The notes: a model not told the origin generated them from the letters alone. Counted from the first letter of the stretch, positions 48,486 through 58,552 are shown. The stretch is DNA of 64,000 nucleotides from Actinopolyspora alba (GCF_900112765.1 NZ_FOMZ01000013.1:62001-126000), one strand, 5' to 3'. Made by a program: numbers and translations.

Positions 48486-48508
48486 CGGTTCCCGGTTCGC
48501 GGGAACCG
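48486..48508 (-). terminator. Hairpin terminator downstream of the His-rich membrane protein gene
   Basis: A perfect 9-bp stem, CGGTTCCCG-GTTCG-CGGGAACCG, just beyond the stop of the leftward gene. Confidence 0.6.
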
Positions 48509-48520
48509 CTCCTCGGGGCG

Positions 48521-49186
48521 TCAACCGTGCTGGTGGGAGTGGTCGTCTTCGTGTGCCGTGGAAGGTGCGGGGGAGGTGGAGGCCGACCCTGTGTCGGGAG
48601 CGGGTGGTGCGGGCTCGTGATGCTCGCTCGTCTCGTGATGGGATGTTTCGTTCTTGGGATCCTGGTGGTGCCCGGTTTCCGAACCGTGGTGCCCGCCGGA
48701 ACCGTGATGGCCACCGCCCATCGCCGTCAGCACCGCCACCGAGGTAGCCGCGAGTACGACGAGGCCTCCGGCGCCCACACCGCCGATGTAGCGACCACGA
48801 GTTCCCGGAGTGCCGCGCTTAACCGTCAACGCGCCGAGAGCGCCCACGACGGCGATCACCTCGAGCAGCACTGTCAGAGTGCCGGACAAACCTACCGGCT
48901 CCGCCACGCCCGCCGCGGGACCTATCGGTTGGCCGAGCGTACGCGTCACAACCCACGCGCCGATGAGAACGGCCTGCATTGCCACGCCTATTCCGAGTAG
49001 AGCGCGGTTGTCACGAAGCAGAGCGGTGATTCCCCACCCGAGCTGCGCGATCGCGGCGAGGACGAACTGCAGACCGTAACCCCACCACGAGCTCCAGTGA
49101 TCGACGGCGACAGTGGCGTGTACCGCGGCCGCTCCGATACTGGCCAGTGCGGCTATTACCTGGGCAGCCGCTACTCGAGTGCGCAT
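48521..49186 (-). CDS. Membrane protein with His-rich C-terminal tail
   Basis: A 221-residue protein with about five hydrophobic helices (VAAAQVIAALASIGAAAVHATV, YGLQFVLAAIAQLGWGITALL, LLGIGVAMQAVLIGAWVV, LTVLLEVIAVVGALGAL, GGVGAGGLVVLAATSVAVLTAM). The last 55 residues are a hydrophilic tail packed with histidines (GGGHHGSGGHHGSETGHH, HHETSEHHEP, HEDDHSHQHG), suited to binding Cu, Ni, Co or Zn. I recognise no named family; a metal-handling role is inferred from the tail alone. An AGGAG ribosome-binding site precedes the ATG. Confidence 0.75.
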   Translation of the reverse strand: MRTRVAAAQVIAALASIGAAAVHATVAVDHWSSWWGYGLQFVLAAIAQLGWGITALLRDNRALLGIGVAMQAVLIGAWVVTRTLGQPIGPAAGVAEPVGLSGTLTVLLEVIAVVGALGALTVKRGTPGTRGRYIGGVGAGGLVVLAATSVAVLTAMGGGHHGSGGHHGSETGHHQDPKNETSHHETSEHHEPAPPAPDTGSASTSPAPSTAHEDDHSHQHG

Positions 49187-49493
49187 GTTTCTCCTGGTTA
49201 CTCCGAACGGGTGAAGACGTGATTTTGTCGAGTGAAACGAACGGAGTCAACAGCCGGTCGGCCACAGTTATCGAATCCGGTTTTCTCGCAGATGTGTAGG
49301 CTCCCGAGCCCGCGAGAGCCGCACGGTCCGGCTGCTATGTTCTTTGTCCTCCCGCGAATCCCCGATCCGGACATGGCCGACAAGCCCCCAGGGGGTGTCT
49401 TCCTCCGCTCGCAGGAGGACGCACGGGTAAGAGCCCGAGTGAAATGACAAGCCCGCCATTCCCGGATCGTCGCTCGGGAATTAGGGTTACCGA
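49187..49493. other. Divergent intergenic region
   Basis: 307 bases between the His-rich membrane protein and SRPBCC genes. No gene is seen; promoters for both must lie here. Confidence 0.4.
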
Positions 49494-49928
49494 ATGGTAG
49501 GACGCCAGGTGTCGGCGACCAGGACGGTCGCGACCACACCGGACAGGATCTTCGAGCTGCTCACCGATCCGACCCAGCACTCGTTGCTCGACGGTTCGGG
49601 CACGCTGCTACAGGCGCGGCAGGGTGGCCCAGAGCGGCTCGAACTCGGCTCGAAGTTCGGCATGGACATGAAGATGGGCGCCTCGTACAAGATCCTGAAC
49701 ACGGTGGTGGAGTTCGAGCAGGACCGCCTGATCGCGTGGCGGCACTTCAACGGCCACCGCTGGCGTTGGCGGCTCCGCCCGGTGGAGGGACGAACCGAGG
49801 TGACCGAAACCTTCGACTGGTCGACCGCGCGGATTCCGCTGCTGATCTCGCTGAGCCCGTTCCCACGGCGGAACAGAGCGGCCATCGAGAAGTCGTTGCA
49901 CCGCCTCGGTGAGCTGTTCCCGGGCTGA
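49494..49928 (+). CDS. SRPBCC-family (START-like) small protein
   Basis: A 144-residue protein of the SRPBCC/polyketide cyclase-like fold that binds hydrophobic ligands. The opening VSATRTVATTPDRIFELLTDPTQHSLLDGSGT and the strands ITAWRHFNG-type (LIAWRHFNGHRWRWRLRP) and TEVTETFDWS are typical of this group. The start is ATG 49494; GTG 49509 is an alternative close to where similarity should begin. Convergent with the beta-helix/AAA gene; role unknown. Confidence 0.82.
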   Translation: MVGRQVSATRTVATTPDRIFELLTDPTQHSLLDGSGTLLQARQGGPERLELGSKFGMDMKMGASYKILNTVVEFEQDRLIAWRHFNGHRWRWRLRPVEGRTEVTETFDWSTARIPLLISLSPFPRRNRAAIEKSLHRLGELFPG

Positions 49929-49999
49929 GTCGATCCCGGGCCGAGGCGGTGTGGCCTTCGAGCTCTCGCGACCTCGGTGGCCCGGCCGGTTTGCCCGAC

Positions 50000-52423
50000 T
50001 CACCCCGGCACACCTGCCCGGAGGGCCTCGACGTCCTCGGCCAGCAGCCGGGTCAGATCGGCGGTGGAGGTGTCCGGCGAGACCGACAGTCGCGAGGCCT
50101 GGTGGTCGACCATTCGCTCGAAGGTCTTGCGCGCCGTCCGGCCGTTGCCGAAGGTACCGTCCTTGGGCATCGCCTCGAAGTAGTACTCCAGTGCTTCGGC
50201 GGCGCTCTCGTCGAGCTGGTAGTCGTGCTCGGCGCACTGCTGGCGCACGATCGTGACCAGTTCCTCGGCGGTGTAGTTGGTGAACTCGATGGTCCGGCTG
50301 AAGCGGGACTCCAGCCCGGGGTTGGTGGACATGAACTCGCGCATCTCCGCGGAGTAGCCCGCCGCGATCACCACCACCTCGTCCCGATGGTCCTCCATCA
50401 GCTTGACCAGGGTGTCCACGGCCTCCTTGCCGAAGTCCGGGCCGGAGCCACCGGAGGAGGAGCTCAGGGTGTACGCCTCGTCGACGAAGAGCACTCCGCC
50501 CAGCGCCTTGTTGAACTCCTCGGTCGCCTTGATCGCGGTGCCACCGACGATGTCGGCGACCAGATCGGCGCGTGAGACCTCGACCAGGTGCCCGGAGGCG
50601 AGCACCCCCAGCTCGGCCAGCACCGCGCCGTAGAGTCGGGCCACTGTGGTCTTGCCGGTACCCGGCGCTCCCGCGAAGACCAGGTGCCTGCTCATCGGGG
50701 GCGCCGACAGCCCGGCCTCCTGGCGCCGCTTGGCCATCTTGTTCAGGTTCACCAGCGTGGTGACGTCGTGCTTGACTCCCTCCAGCCCCACCAGCGAGGT
50801 CAACTCCCGCATCGGCCTGCTCTGCTCGGTGCCCGCCTCGGCAGTGCCGGTCTCGGGTCCGCCGACCTCGGCGGGGTTCCCGCCGGAGGGGGAGTCGGAG
50901 TTCCCGAGGCCGTACGCGTCCGGGAAACCGTTTCCGGAGCTGGTGAAGCCCTCCACCGTCAACGTCTCAGAGGGAACCGTGCGCCGCAGGCCCGCACCCC
51001 GGTTGTCGGTGGCCGTGCAGTCGCGCAGCACCACGGTCTCCGTCGAGCGCACGTTGATACCGTCGGCCTCGTTCTCGGCGAGCTCCGATTCGGACACCTC
51101 GGCACGGGCGGAGGGCTCCACCCGCACTCCGCACGCCCGACCGGAACGGACCCGGCAGCGGTTCAGCACGATCCCGCCCCGTTCCCCGGTGTGCACCCCG
51201 TCGCCACCGGCACGATGGACGTCGCAGTCGGTGAACGTGGCGTCCGCGGCACGCAGCACCGCGATCCCGGAACCGTTCGTGTCCAGCACGCTGCACCCGT
51301 TGACCGTCGCCGCACCGTCGTCCGCGACGAGCACGCCCACGTCACCGGCCCGTTCGACCTCGACGTTGTCCAGCCGGGCCTTCGCCCCCTCGGCGATCTC
51401 CACGGCCGCTCCCGTGGAGCCGGTGATCCGCAGCCGTCGCGCCGAGGGCGTGGCGCCGCTCGTGGCGCTCAGTCCCGTCCCCTGGCACTCGGTCACGGTG
51501 AGCCGCTCGAACTCGGTGCTGGACTCCGCCTCGACGAGGACTCCGGTCCCGCGCACCCCCGTGATCGTGCAGTCGCGGAGGATTCCGGCCGAGCCACCGG
51601 TGATCCGGACGCCGTGGTGGTTGGTGTGCTCGACGGTGCACCGCTCCAGCGCGGTGTGGCCGGTGGAGGCGATCAGCAGTCCGTCCGCCTCGGATCGCTC
51701 GACGGAACAATCGGTGAGCTCCACGGTCGAGCTGGTGGCCAGATAGCAGCCGAGACCACGACTGTCGCGCGCCGCCAGTCCGCTCAGCGTGGCCGATGCC
51801 CGCTCCTCCACGGCCAGTGAGGGCTTGCGCGCGCCGATGATCGTGATGTTCTCGCCGTCGATGTGCCCGCTGCCGTTCAGGCACAGTCCGTTGCCCGCCG
51901 CCTGCTCGACCGTGCACGAGCGCAGCGTGAGCACCCCCTGTTCGGCGGCCACGATCCCCGACGTCCCCGGTTCGGGGAAGGTGCACCGCTCGACCGAACT
52001 TCCGACGGCCGAGGTGACCACCACACCGGCGCCCTCGGAGTTGCGCACCGAGCAGTCGCGCATCGTCAGGCCGCCCCGACCGTGGCCGTGGACCGCCGTC
52101 CAGGCGGTCGCCTCCAACCGGCACTCGGTGATGGTCAACCGGTCCGACCCGGCCACGGCCACGGGGGTTTCCGGATCGGTGCAACGCAGGGTCAGTCCGC
52201 TGAGCTTCGTCGCGACGTCGCCCGAGATCACCGGTCCCCGCGCGGAGCTGATCTCGACGGTGTCCGGCCCGTCCTCGGCGACGATCGTGACCGGTCTGCG
52301 CGGCGTCAGGCTCTCCTCGTACTTCCCGGGTGCGACGTGCACCGCCGCTCCCCCGGGAGCCGAGTCCAACGCTTCGGCGATCGACGAGTGGCAGCCGGGG
52401 GCGCCCGGCGAGACGATGATCAT
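50000..52423 (-). CDS. Right-handed beta-helix / AAA+ ATPase (CbxX/EccA-like) fusion protein
   Basis: An 807-residue two-part protein. Residues 1 to about 500 are a right-handed parallel beta-helix made of short repeats of the type CTVEHTNHHGVRITGG, starting MIIVSPGAPG; a linker of low complexity (SDSPSGGNPAEVGGPETG) follows. Residues about 560-807 are an AAA+ domain of the CbxX/CfqX group: Walker A GAPGTGKTT, Walker B GGVLFVDEAY, sensor-type VVVIAAGY, Arg finger region NPGLESRFSRTIEF. EccA of type VII secretion has the same ATPase but a TPR N-terminus. AGGAGAG precedes the ATG at 52423; the upstream open frame is not used. Probably an unfoldase or assembly ATPase with a carbohydrate- or protein-binding arm. 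Confidence 0.88.
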   Translation of the reverse strand: MIIVSPGAPGCHSSIAEALDSAPGGAAVHVAPGKYEESLTPRRPVTIVAEDGPDTVEISSARGPVISGDVATKLSGLTLRCTDPETPVAVAGSDRLTITECRLEATAWTAVHGHGRGGLTMRDCSVRNSEGAGVVVTSAVGSSVERCTFPEPGTSGIVAAEQGVLTLRSCTVEQAAGNGLCLNGSGHIDGENITIIGARKPSLAVEERASATLSGLAARDSRGLGCYLATSSTVELTDCSVERSEADGLLIASTGHTALERCTVEHTNHHGVRITGGSAGILRDCTITGVRGTGVLVEAESSTEFERLTVTECQGTGLSATSGATPSARRLRITGSTGAAVEIAEGAKARLDNVEVERAGDVGVLVADDGAATVNGCSVLDTNGSGIAVLRAADATFTDCDVHRAGGDGVHTGERGGIVLNRCRVRSGRACGVRVEPSARAEVSESELAENEADGINVRSTETVVLRDCTATDNRGAGLRRTVPSETLTVEGFTSSGNGFPDAYGLGNSDSPSGGNPAEVGGPETGTAEAGTEQSRPMRELTSLVGLEGVKHDVTTLVNLNKMAKRRQEAGLSAPPMSRHLVFAGAPGTGKTTVARLYGAVLAELGVLASGHLVEVSRADLVADIVGGTAIKATEEFNKALGGVLFVDEAYTLSSSSGGSGPDFGKEAVDTLVKLMEDHRDEVVVIAAGYSAEMREFMSTNPGLESRFSRTIEFTNYTAEELVTIVRQQCAEHDYQLDESAAEALEYYFEAMPKDGTFGNGRTARKTFERMVDHQASRLSVSPDTSTADLTRLLAEDVEALRAGVPG

Positions 52424-52533
52424 CAGCTCTCCTGCTGGCTGAGCCCCGGTGTTCGCACCGGTTTTTGGTGGAGGGTGTCCTTCTCGTGCCGCGACGGCCC
52501 GTGTCCCGGGCGGCTCCTTCCGTGGCACCGCGA

Positions 52534-55359
52534 TCAGGCCGGCATGAGTCGGCCCTCCAGCCGTGCGGTGGCCAGCTCCACACGGGAGCGGCAGCCGGTT
52601 CGGGTGAACAGTTTGGTCAGGTGGCTTTCCACGGTCTTCTCACTGGCCTGCACCGCCATCGCGATCTGGCGGTTGGTGTAGCCGTCACTGACCAGATCGA
52701 TGATCCGGTTCTCGGTGCTCGACAGCGGTTCCCGCGGGCCGCGTGAGCGCGTCAACGCGATACCGCGGCTGCGCATCAGCTCGCTGAATACTCCCCGTCC
52801 GTACGGGGAACCGAACTGTTTGACCAGTTCGTAGCCCTCGTGCAACCACGACCGCGGCTCGTCGAGCAGCCTGCCCATCGCGGCGCAGCCACGGGTGACC
52901 CGATGGTTGTCCCCGCGCCGTTTGGCCGACTCGATTCCGTCGCGCAGGCGCGTCGGGTCCGCCTCCACCATCCCCCGCGCGAGCAGCGCGGCCTCCCTGG
53001 CCGAGGCGGTGCGATCGCGGGTCTCGAAGGCTTCCAGCTGTTCGAGCATCCGCTCGGCGCCCTCCTGGTCACCGAGTCGAACACTGTAGTCGATCAACCG
53101 CTCCAGCAGCCGTTCCAGGCCTGCCGTACTGCCACGGTCGCGGTGGTGCAGGTATTCCCGCCATCCCTCCGCGACCGCCTCGGCGGTGTGACCGCGGCGG
53201 TGTCGCAGACCACAGCGCACCCAGGCGAGAAGGTGGCCGCAGGCGAACCGGCGCGGTACCCGGGCCAACCAGTTCTCGGCCCGTCGGAAGTGGCCTCGCG
53301 CCGCACAGATCTCCGCCGCCACCACCCTCGTCAGGTGCAGTGCCAGCGAGCCTCGGGGGTGCGATCGGTCGGCCTCCAGCGAACGGGCCACCGACAGCGC
53401 CTCGTCCCACTCACCGGCGTGATAGGCACGCAGCGCCCGCTGGTAGGCGTGGGCGGCACCGCCACCGCGACTTCCGGGGCGGTGCCCGAGGATCAGTTCC
53501 AGCGCCGTGGCGTGGTCGAGCATGCTTCCCGCGTCACGCAGCCGCTCGATGTCGGGGGCATCTCGCTCCGCCGGGTGACCCTGTTGCCACCGCGAGAGGG
53601 CTCGCAGGAACCGCTCGTGCTCGCCCTCCATCGCTTGGAGCAGCAGCAGTACTTCGTCGAAAGCGATCACCGGCCGTGCCTCCCCCCGCTTCGCGGGGAA
53701 GATCTCCACCAGAGTGTCGAGTGTGATCACCGCCTCGCGCGTTCGCCCGCGAAACAGCGCGGAGAAGAGCCGGCGCACCTGTTCGGTGCTCTCGTCACGC
53801 GTGGTCACCAGGTCGAACAACCGTGTCGAATCGTGGATCCCGACCGTGTATCCCTCGTGCAGCTGCACCAGGAACCAGCAGACCGCGAGCTCGGCCAACA
53901 TCCGCTCGTCGTCGTGCGCGTACGGACTGGTTCCCGCCGGATCGCCCTCGCGCTGCAGTGCTTCCAGCAGCGCGGGCAGCACGATCCCGAGATCGTCGGC
54001 CAGCTCCCTGAAATACCCCCGGGACAGCTGCAGCCGGGTCATCGCTTCCAACGAACTCGGCAATCGCCGGTCCGATGCCCGCATCCGGTGCACCGCCGCG
54101 CGGTATCGCTCGGCGGCCCGTTCCGGATCGGTTTCCACGGTTCTGTCCGCCTCGTGGAGCAGGATCTCCAGACCGCGCTCGCCGCCGAAATCCGGACCCG
54201 CCTCGACGAGATGGTGCGCCAGCGCCGAGTCATCCACCGCGCCCCCGCGTTCGCGGCGGTCGAGCATGTGCCGAACCAGCGCACTGTGCACTTCCCGGGC
54301 CGACCACGCCCCTTCGCGGCCCAGCGCCGTTCCCAGCGCGGGTACCGACAGTCGCAGTCGACCGTTGTCCTCGCGCAGCACTTCGTCGTGCACCAGCCGG
54401 TCCAGCACGCGTCCGCAGGCGTGCAGCTCGACGTCGGCTACTTCGGCCAGCACCGGCAGGTCGTTCACGTCGAGCTCGCCGAGCACCGCGACGCACCACA
54501 CGATCCGACCGCCCTCGGGACCGCACTCGTGCACCGGGCGCAGCAGCTCGTGGTCGCCGGGCAGCGCGATCGGCTCCCAAGGCGAACGCAGGCACAGGTG
54601 TTCGTCGATCACCGTGAGACGGTCCTCGCGGCGGAGCGCTCGCACGAGCGAGCGCATCGTCGCCGGGTTGCCGAACAGCGGTCCCAAGGTCGTGCGCAAC
54701 GCCTCCGTCGTGGTCGGGTCCACGGCGGCCTGCCCACCGGTCCACCGTGGCAGCAGCGCCGTGATGTCGTCGTCCGACAAGGGCGGGAGATCCAGCACTG
54801 AGTCGGACAGGTCCACCAGTTGTTCGTGGGCTCCACGGGAGGCGTTGCCGAGCGTGGCCAGCACCACGCCGCCCGCGGCCCGAACGCCCTGGGCCAGCGA
54901 GGAGAGTGCGGAGACCGACTCCCGATCCACGTGGTCGACGTCCTCGAGCACCAGCACGGTGCGTTTCCCTCGTGCCAGCCGCGTCAGCGCGCGGGTCAGT
55001 TCGTGCACCAGGGGCAGCGGGGTGAAATGCGTCGGGTCCTCTCTTGCGGGACGCAGCCGTGCCGCCGCCGCGACCGCCTCCAGCAGTTCGGGTTCGCGTT
55101 GGTCGCCCACTCTTCCGCGCACGGCCTCCAGCAGCGCGTCGAACATTCGTGGCGCCGGTACGGCGGCCGAGACGGAGAGCACCCGCACGTCGTGTCGAAG
55201 CCAGTTCCGCGAGGCGGCATCGAGCAGTGCGCTCTTTCCCGAGCCACTCGGTCCACGTACGACGAGCAACGCTCCGGTTCCGTCGGAGGTGTGAACGGTG
55301 CTGTCGAGCCGGGCCCACTGCTCGTCTCGGCCGAGGATGGGGGTGTGCTCGCGAACCAT
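52534..55359 (-). CDS. LuxR-family ATPase (LAL/MalT-like) transcriptional regulator
   Basis: A 941-residue large regulator. N-terminal AAA/STAND ATPase: LLVVRGPSGSGKSALLDAA (Walker A) and TVLVLEDVDHVD (Walker B). The middle is a helical repeat region; the C-terminal LuxR helix-turn-helix reads LSSTENRIIDLVSDGYTNRQIAMAVQASEKTVESHLTKLFTRTGCRSRVELA. Such regulators bind DNA when a ligand and ATP open the STAND domain. The ATG at 55359 is preceded by AGGAAG; upstream similarity is absent. It is divergent from a second, related regulator. Confidence 0.9.
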   Translation of the reverse strand: MVREHTPILGRDEQWARLDSTVHTSDGTGALLVVRGPSGSGKSALLDAASRNWLRHDVRVLSVSAAVPAPRMFDALLEAVRGRVGDQREPELLEAVAAAARLRPAREDPTHFTPLPLVHELTRALTRLARGKRTVLVLEDVDHVDRESVSALSSLAQGVRAAGGVVLATLGNASRGAHEQLVDLSDSVLDLPPLSDDDITALLPRWTGGQAAVDPTTTEALRTTLGPLFGNPATMRSLVRALRREDRLTVIDEHLCLRSPWEPIALPGDHELLRPVHECGPEGGRIVWCVAVLGELDVNDLPVLAEVADVELHACGRVLDRLVHDEVLREDNGRLRLSVPALGTALGREGAWSAREVHSALVRHMLDRRERGGAVDDSALAHHLVEAGPDFGGERGLEILLHEADRTVETDPERAAERYRAAVHRMRASDRRLPSSLEAMTRLQLSRGYFRELADDLGIVLPALLEALQREGDPAGTSPYAHDDERMLAELAVCWFLVQLHEGYTVGIHDSTRLFDLVTTRDESTEQVRRLFSALFRGRTREAVITLDTLVEIFPAKRGEARPVIAFDEVLLLLQAMEGEHERFLRALSRWQQGHPAERDAPDIERLRDAGSMLDHATALELILGHRPGSRGGGAAHAYQRALRAYHAGEWDEALSVARSLEADRSHPRGSLALHLTRVVAAEICAARGHFRRAENWLARVPRRFACGHLLAWVRCGLRHRRGHTAEAVAEGWREYLHHRDRGSTAGLERLLERLIDYSVRLGDQEGAERMLEQLEAFETRDRTASAREAALLARGMVEADPTRLRDGIESAKRRGDNHRVTRGCAAMGRLLDEPRSWLHEGYELVKQFGSPYGRGVFSELMRSRGIALTRSRGPREPLSSTENRIIDLVSDGYTNRQIAMAVQASEKTVESHLTKLFTRTGCRSRVELATARLEGRLMPA

Positions 55360-55622
55360 TCGTCTTTCTTCCTGGTGTAGGTGGGGCCGATGTGCGGTCA
55401 CGTTCGTCGGAGGGGCACGCCCGCACCTCGTTGTTATCGAGGATGTGAATGTCACACCAGTGTTGCTAATCATGATGCCCTAGATGGAGGGAGATCCCTC
55501 GCGTGGAGCACAATGGATCACCATGAGATCGAGGCACGTCCTCCTGTCCGAAGTTCCGCCCCACATCGCGCGAGCGAACTCGGAGGGCGTGACCGCCGAG
55601 AACCGTCGTCGCGCGGAAATCG
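55360..55622. promoter_or_regulatory. Divergent promoter region between two LuxR regulators
   Basis: 263 bases. It contains a short inverted repeat GAGGGA-GA-TCCCTC at 55487-55500, a possible operator, and an AT-richer stretch near 55460-55485. No gene is convincing. Confidence 0.45.
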
Positions 55623-58457
55623 GTGATCGACGTGGTTGACTCCTCGCGATGGGAGCCGCGTCCGGCGCCCTCCCCGGAACAGGGCGAGCGGTCGGTGACG
55701 TCGATGTTCGGCAGGCGGGCGCTGGTCGAACGACTGTGCTCCGGCGCACTGTCCGGCTTCCCACCGCTGACGCTGCTCACCGGGGAGGCGGGCAGCGGGC
55801 GTTCGGCAGTGCTCAACGCCGTCGCGGGCGAACTCGCCGCGGCAGGGGCCCGGGTGGTGTCCATACGCGTCGGGGAGCACGAACGGTCCACCCCGTACGG
55901 GGTGCTCTACCGTCTGCTCACCGCTGTGGAGGAGTTCGGAGGCCGGGAGGCCCCTTCCACACGGGACTCGGTGCTCGGTCTTGTCGCCAGGCTCAGCGCC
56001 GACACCGGTCGGGCCGGAGACGTCTCCGACCGGCTCGCGAACACCGTGCTCTCCTCGGTGCGCCGGTACGCGCCGCTGACCGTGCTGATCGACGACGCGC
56101 AGTGGACGGACACCGCCACCGCTTCGCTGCTCGGCCGACTCACCCGCCTGCTCGCCGGGCAGGGGTGTTCGATCGTGGCGACGTGGCGAATCGGGCACTC
56201 CACCGGTCAGGACGGGCGGCGTCGTGCCGCCGAGCCGGCTCGGCTGGAGGCCGACGGGTTCGCCCGGTTCGTTCCGCTGCGCCCGCTTACCCGGGCGCAG
56301 AGCGCGGCCTTTCTCGCCGATTCGGTCCGGGCGGTACCCGACGCCGAGCTCGTCGACCGGCTGCACACCGCGAGCCGGGGCAACCCCGCGGCGCTGCGTT
56401 CGATGATCGAGGTGCACCGGCAGGCAGGGGTGCTGCGGGTCGTTGACCAGCACGCCTACACGCGGCCCGCCGTGGAGTGGCCGTCGCTGTCCGAATCGCA
56501 CCCCTTGCTCGCCCCGATCCACGAAACCGGTTCGGTGCGCTGGTCGGTGGCGCGGGCGATGGCGGTGCTGGCCCCGCTGGACGAGAACGCGGTCGGGCTG
56601 GCAGCCGAGGCACTCGACCTCGATCCGGAAACAGTGCGTGCCGCGCTGGACTCGCTCGTGACCGACCGGGTGCTGGTCGGAGCTCGCGGAGCCAGGCAGC
56701 GGTGGCGGTTCCGGATCCCGGCGGTGCGGGACGCGCTCGAATCCTCACTGGGACCCTACGAGCGCCGCAGGCTCTGCGCGCTGGCCGCGACCGCCGTCTG
56801 GGACGGCGCCGCCGAACCGGTCGACGAGAATTACCTGCCGGACCGGCTGGCCGACGCGGGCAAACTGGTCGATTCGCGGCGTTCCGCCGAGCTGTTGCTG
56901 ACGCGCAGCGTGGAGGTGATGTTCACCGACGGGCTGCACGCCGTCCGCTGGCTGCGTGCGGTGCTCGATCGGGCGAGCGATCCGGAACAGCGCGCCGTGG
57001 CGGTGCTCACGTACAGCGCCGCCTGCGCGATCCACGGTCGGATGACCGAGGCCGTTGACGGTGCTCGGGCCACGTTGCTCGAGCACGCCGACCGGTTGCC
57101 GGTCGAGATGCTGCAGGAAGTCGCGATCGTGTACGTGACCGGTCTCGCCGCCTGCGAGCGCTGGTCGGAGTTGTACCGGCTGGGAGAGGGCGAACCGCCA
57201 CCGGTGCCCGGCGGCCCGGCCAACGAACTGGTCACCCGTGCCTTCGCCCTGATCGTGCAGGGACGTTGGGCCGAGGGGGACCGGCTGCTGGCCGAGAACC
57301 AGCGGTTGTGGTCGGCGGCGAATCCGATCACCGCCGACTTCGGCCACATGTTCCGGGGTGGTGCCGGAGTGCTGCTGGGTGATCCGAGCACACTGCGCCG
57401 CTCCCTGGCGGATCCTGGGATCTGGTCCGCTTCGGAGTACCCGCAGCACCGCTTCGAGCAGGCGCGCTACGAGGTGGACATGCTGCTCCAGCTCGGCGAG
57501 CTGGGTGAGGCTATGCGGGTGCTCGACGACCGGGAGCTCGTACTCGAACAACTGCAGACCCCGGACCAGTCGCTGGTTCTGCTGCTGCGGGGCGAGCACT
57601 CGGAGGGGCTGGACGTCGCACGCCGCAGCATCGCGGACGGTGTCTACTCGGCACGTCCGTTGGCGCCGGTGAGAATGGCCCACGGTGCTGCCGGTGTGCT
57701 CACCGGCCGTGGTTGGCTGAGCCGGGCCCGGCAGCTGATCGGGATGGTTCGCGGCAGGCACCTCGGCCACGTGCTCGACCACGCCGAGTCGTGGGCGCTT
57801 TACGCGCTCGGGGAGGAGTCCGAGGCCGACGAGCTGCTGCGTTCCGGCCTGCGCTCGGCCGACGAGCAAGGCTTCGTGCTGGGGACCGACTGGATGTGGG
57901 CGGATCTCGCCGTCCGCGAGCACCGGCGTGGTGCTACCGGCGCTGCCGAGGAGTGCGTGCGTCGGGGCGGTTCGGTGGCCGAGGCACTGGGCACCGGTCG
58001 GTCCGAGATCGCCTGGCTGCTCTCCCGCGCCCTGGTGCACGGCGATCGGGATTCGGGCCGGGCCGCGGTGCGGCTGGCCCGCGAGCGTGCGATGCCGGAG
58101 GAGATGGCCTGGACGTTCCTCCGGGCAGCCCGGTCCGGTGTGGACACTTCGCGGCTGCTGCCGGAGGCCTACGAGCTCTTCGGCGAACTCGACGCGTTGC
58201 TGTGGCGGGCCAGGACGCGGGGGATCATGCGGGAGCACGACGTCTCGGTGCCGGGGCGCGGCGCGGCCACGACCGAGAACGAGCGACTGCTCGCGGTGCT
58301 GGTCACCGAGGGGTTGGGAAACCGGCAGCTGGCGACGGTGCTCGGCACCAGTGAGAAGAGCGTGGAGGGCAGGCTCACCCGGATGTTCGCCCGTACCGGT
58401 TACCGCTCGCGGGTGGAGCTGGCCGCCGCCATGCTCACCGGCGAGTACACGCCCTGA
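55623..58457 (+). CDS. LuxR-family ATPase-like regulator with altered Walker A
   Basis: A 944-residue regulator with the same architecture as its divergent neighbour: N-terminal STAND-type module, long helical middle, and C-terminal LuxR helix-turn-helix (TTENERLLAVLVTEGLGNRQLATVLGTSEKSVEGRLTRMFARTGYRSRVELAAAML). The phosphate loop reads LLTGEAGSGRSAVLNA, so the invariant Walker A Lys is Arg, while Walker B VLIDDAQWTD is normal. Nucleotide binding may be weakened. GTG start, with GGAAA five bases upstream. Confidence 0.88.
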   Translation: MIDVVDSSRWEPRPAPSPEQGERSVTSMFGRRALVERLCSGALSGFPPLTLLTGEAGSGRSAVLNAVAGELAAAGARVVSIRVGEHERSTPYGVLYRLLTAVEEFGGREAPSTRDSVLGLVARLSADTGRAGDVSDRLANTVLSSVRRYAPLTVLIDDAQWTDTATASLLGRLTRLLAGQGCSIVATWRIGHSTGQDGRRRAAEPARLEADGFARFVPLRPLTRAQSAAFLADSVRAVPDAELVDRLHTASRGNPAALRSMIEVHRQAGVLRVVDQHAYTRPAVEWPSLSESHPLLAPIHETGSVRWSVARAMAVLAPLDENAVGLAAEALDLDPETVRAALDSLVTDRVLVGARGARQRWRFRIPAVRDALESSLGPYERRRLCALAATAVWDGAAEPVDENYLPDRLADAGKLVDSRRSAELLLTRSVEVMFTDGLHAVRWLRAVLDRASDPEQRAVAVLTYSAACAIHGRMTEAVDGARATLLEHADRLPVEMLQEVAIVYVTGLAACERWSELYRLGEGEPPPVPGGPANELVTRAFALIVQGRWAEGDRLLAENQRLWSAANPITADFGHMFRGGAGVLLGDPSTLRRSLADPGIWSASEYPQHRFEQARYEVDMLLQLGELGEAMRVLDDRELVLEQLQTPDQSLVLLLRGEHSEGLDVARRSIADGVYSARPLAPVRMAHGAAGVLTGRGWLSRARQLIGMVRGRHLGHVLDHAESWALYALGEESEADELLRSGLRSADEQGFVLGTDWMWADLAVREHRRGATGAAEECVRRGGSVAEALGTGRSEIAWLLSRALVHGDRDSGRAAVRLARERAMPEEMAWTFLRAARSGVDTSRLLPEAYELFGELDALLWRARTRGIMREHDVSVPGRGAATTENERLLAVLVTEGLGNRQLATVLGTSEKSVEGRLTRMFARTGYRSRVELAAAMLTGEYTP

Positions 58458-58496
58458 GAAGCCGGGTGCTCGCCGGTCGCGTTCCCCGCACCGATT

Positions 58497-58552
58497 CGCC
58501 GGTGGGTGGAGGGGCGCACCCGGAGGCGGAATCCCGCTCGCTCCCACCGGCG
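58497..58552. terminator. Inverted repeat between convergent LuxR and toxin genes
   Basis: CGCCGGTGGG at 58497-58506 and its exact complement at 58543-58552, enclosing 36 bases. It lies in the 120-base convergent gap and may terminate transcription from both sides. Confidence 0.45.
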
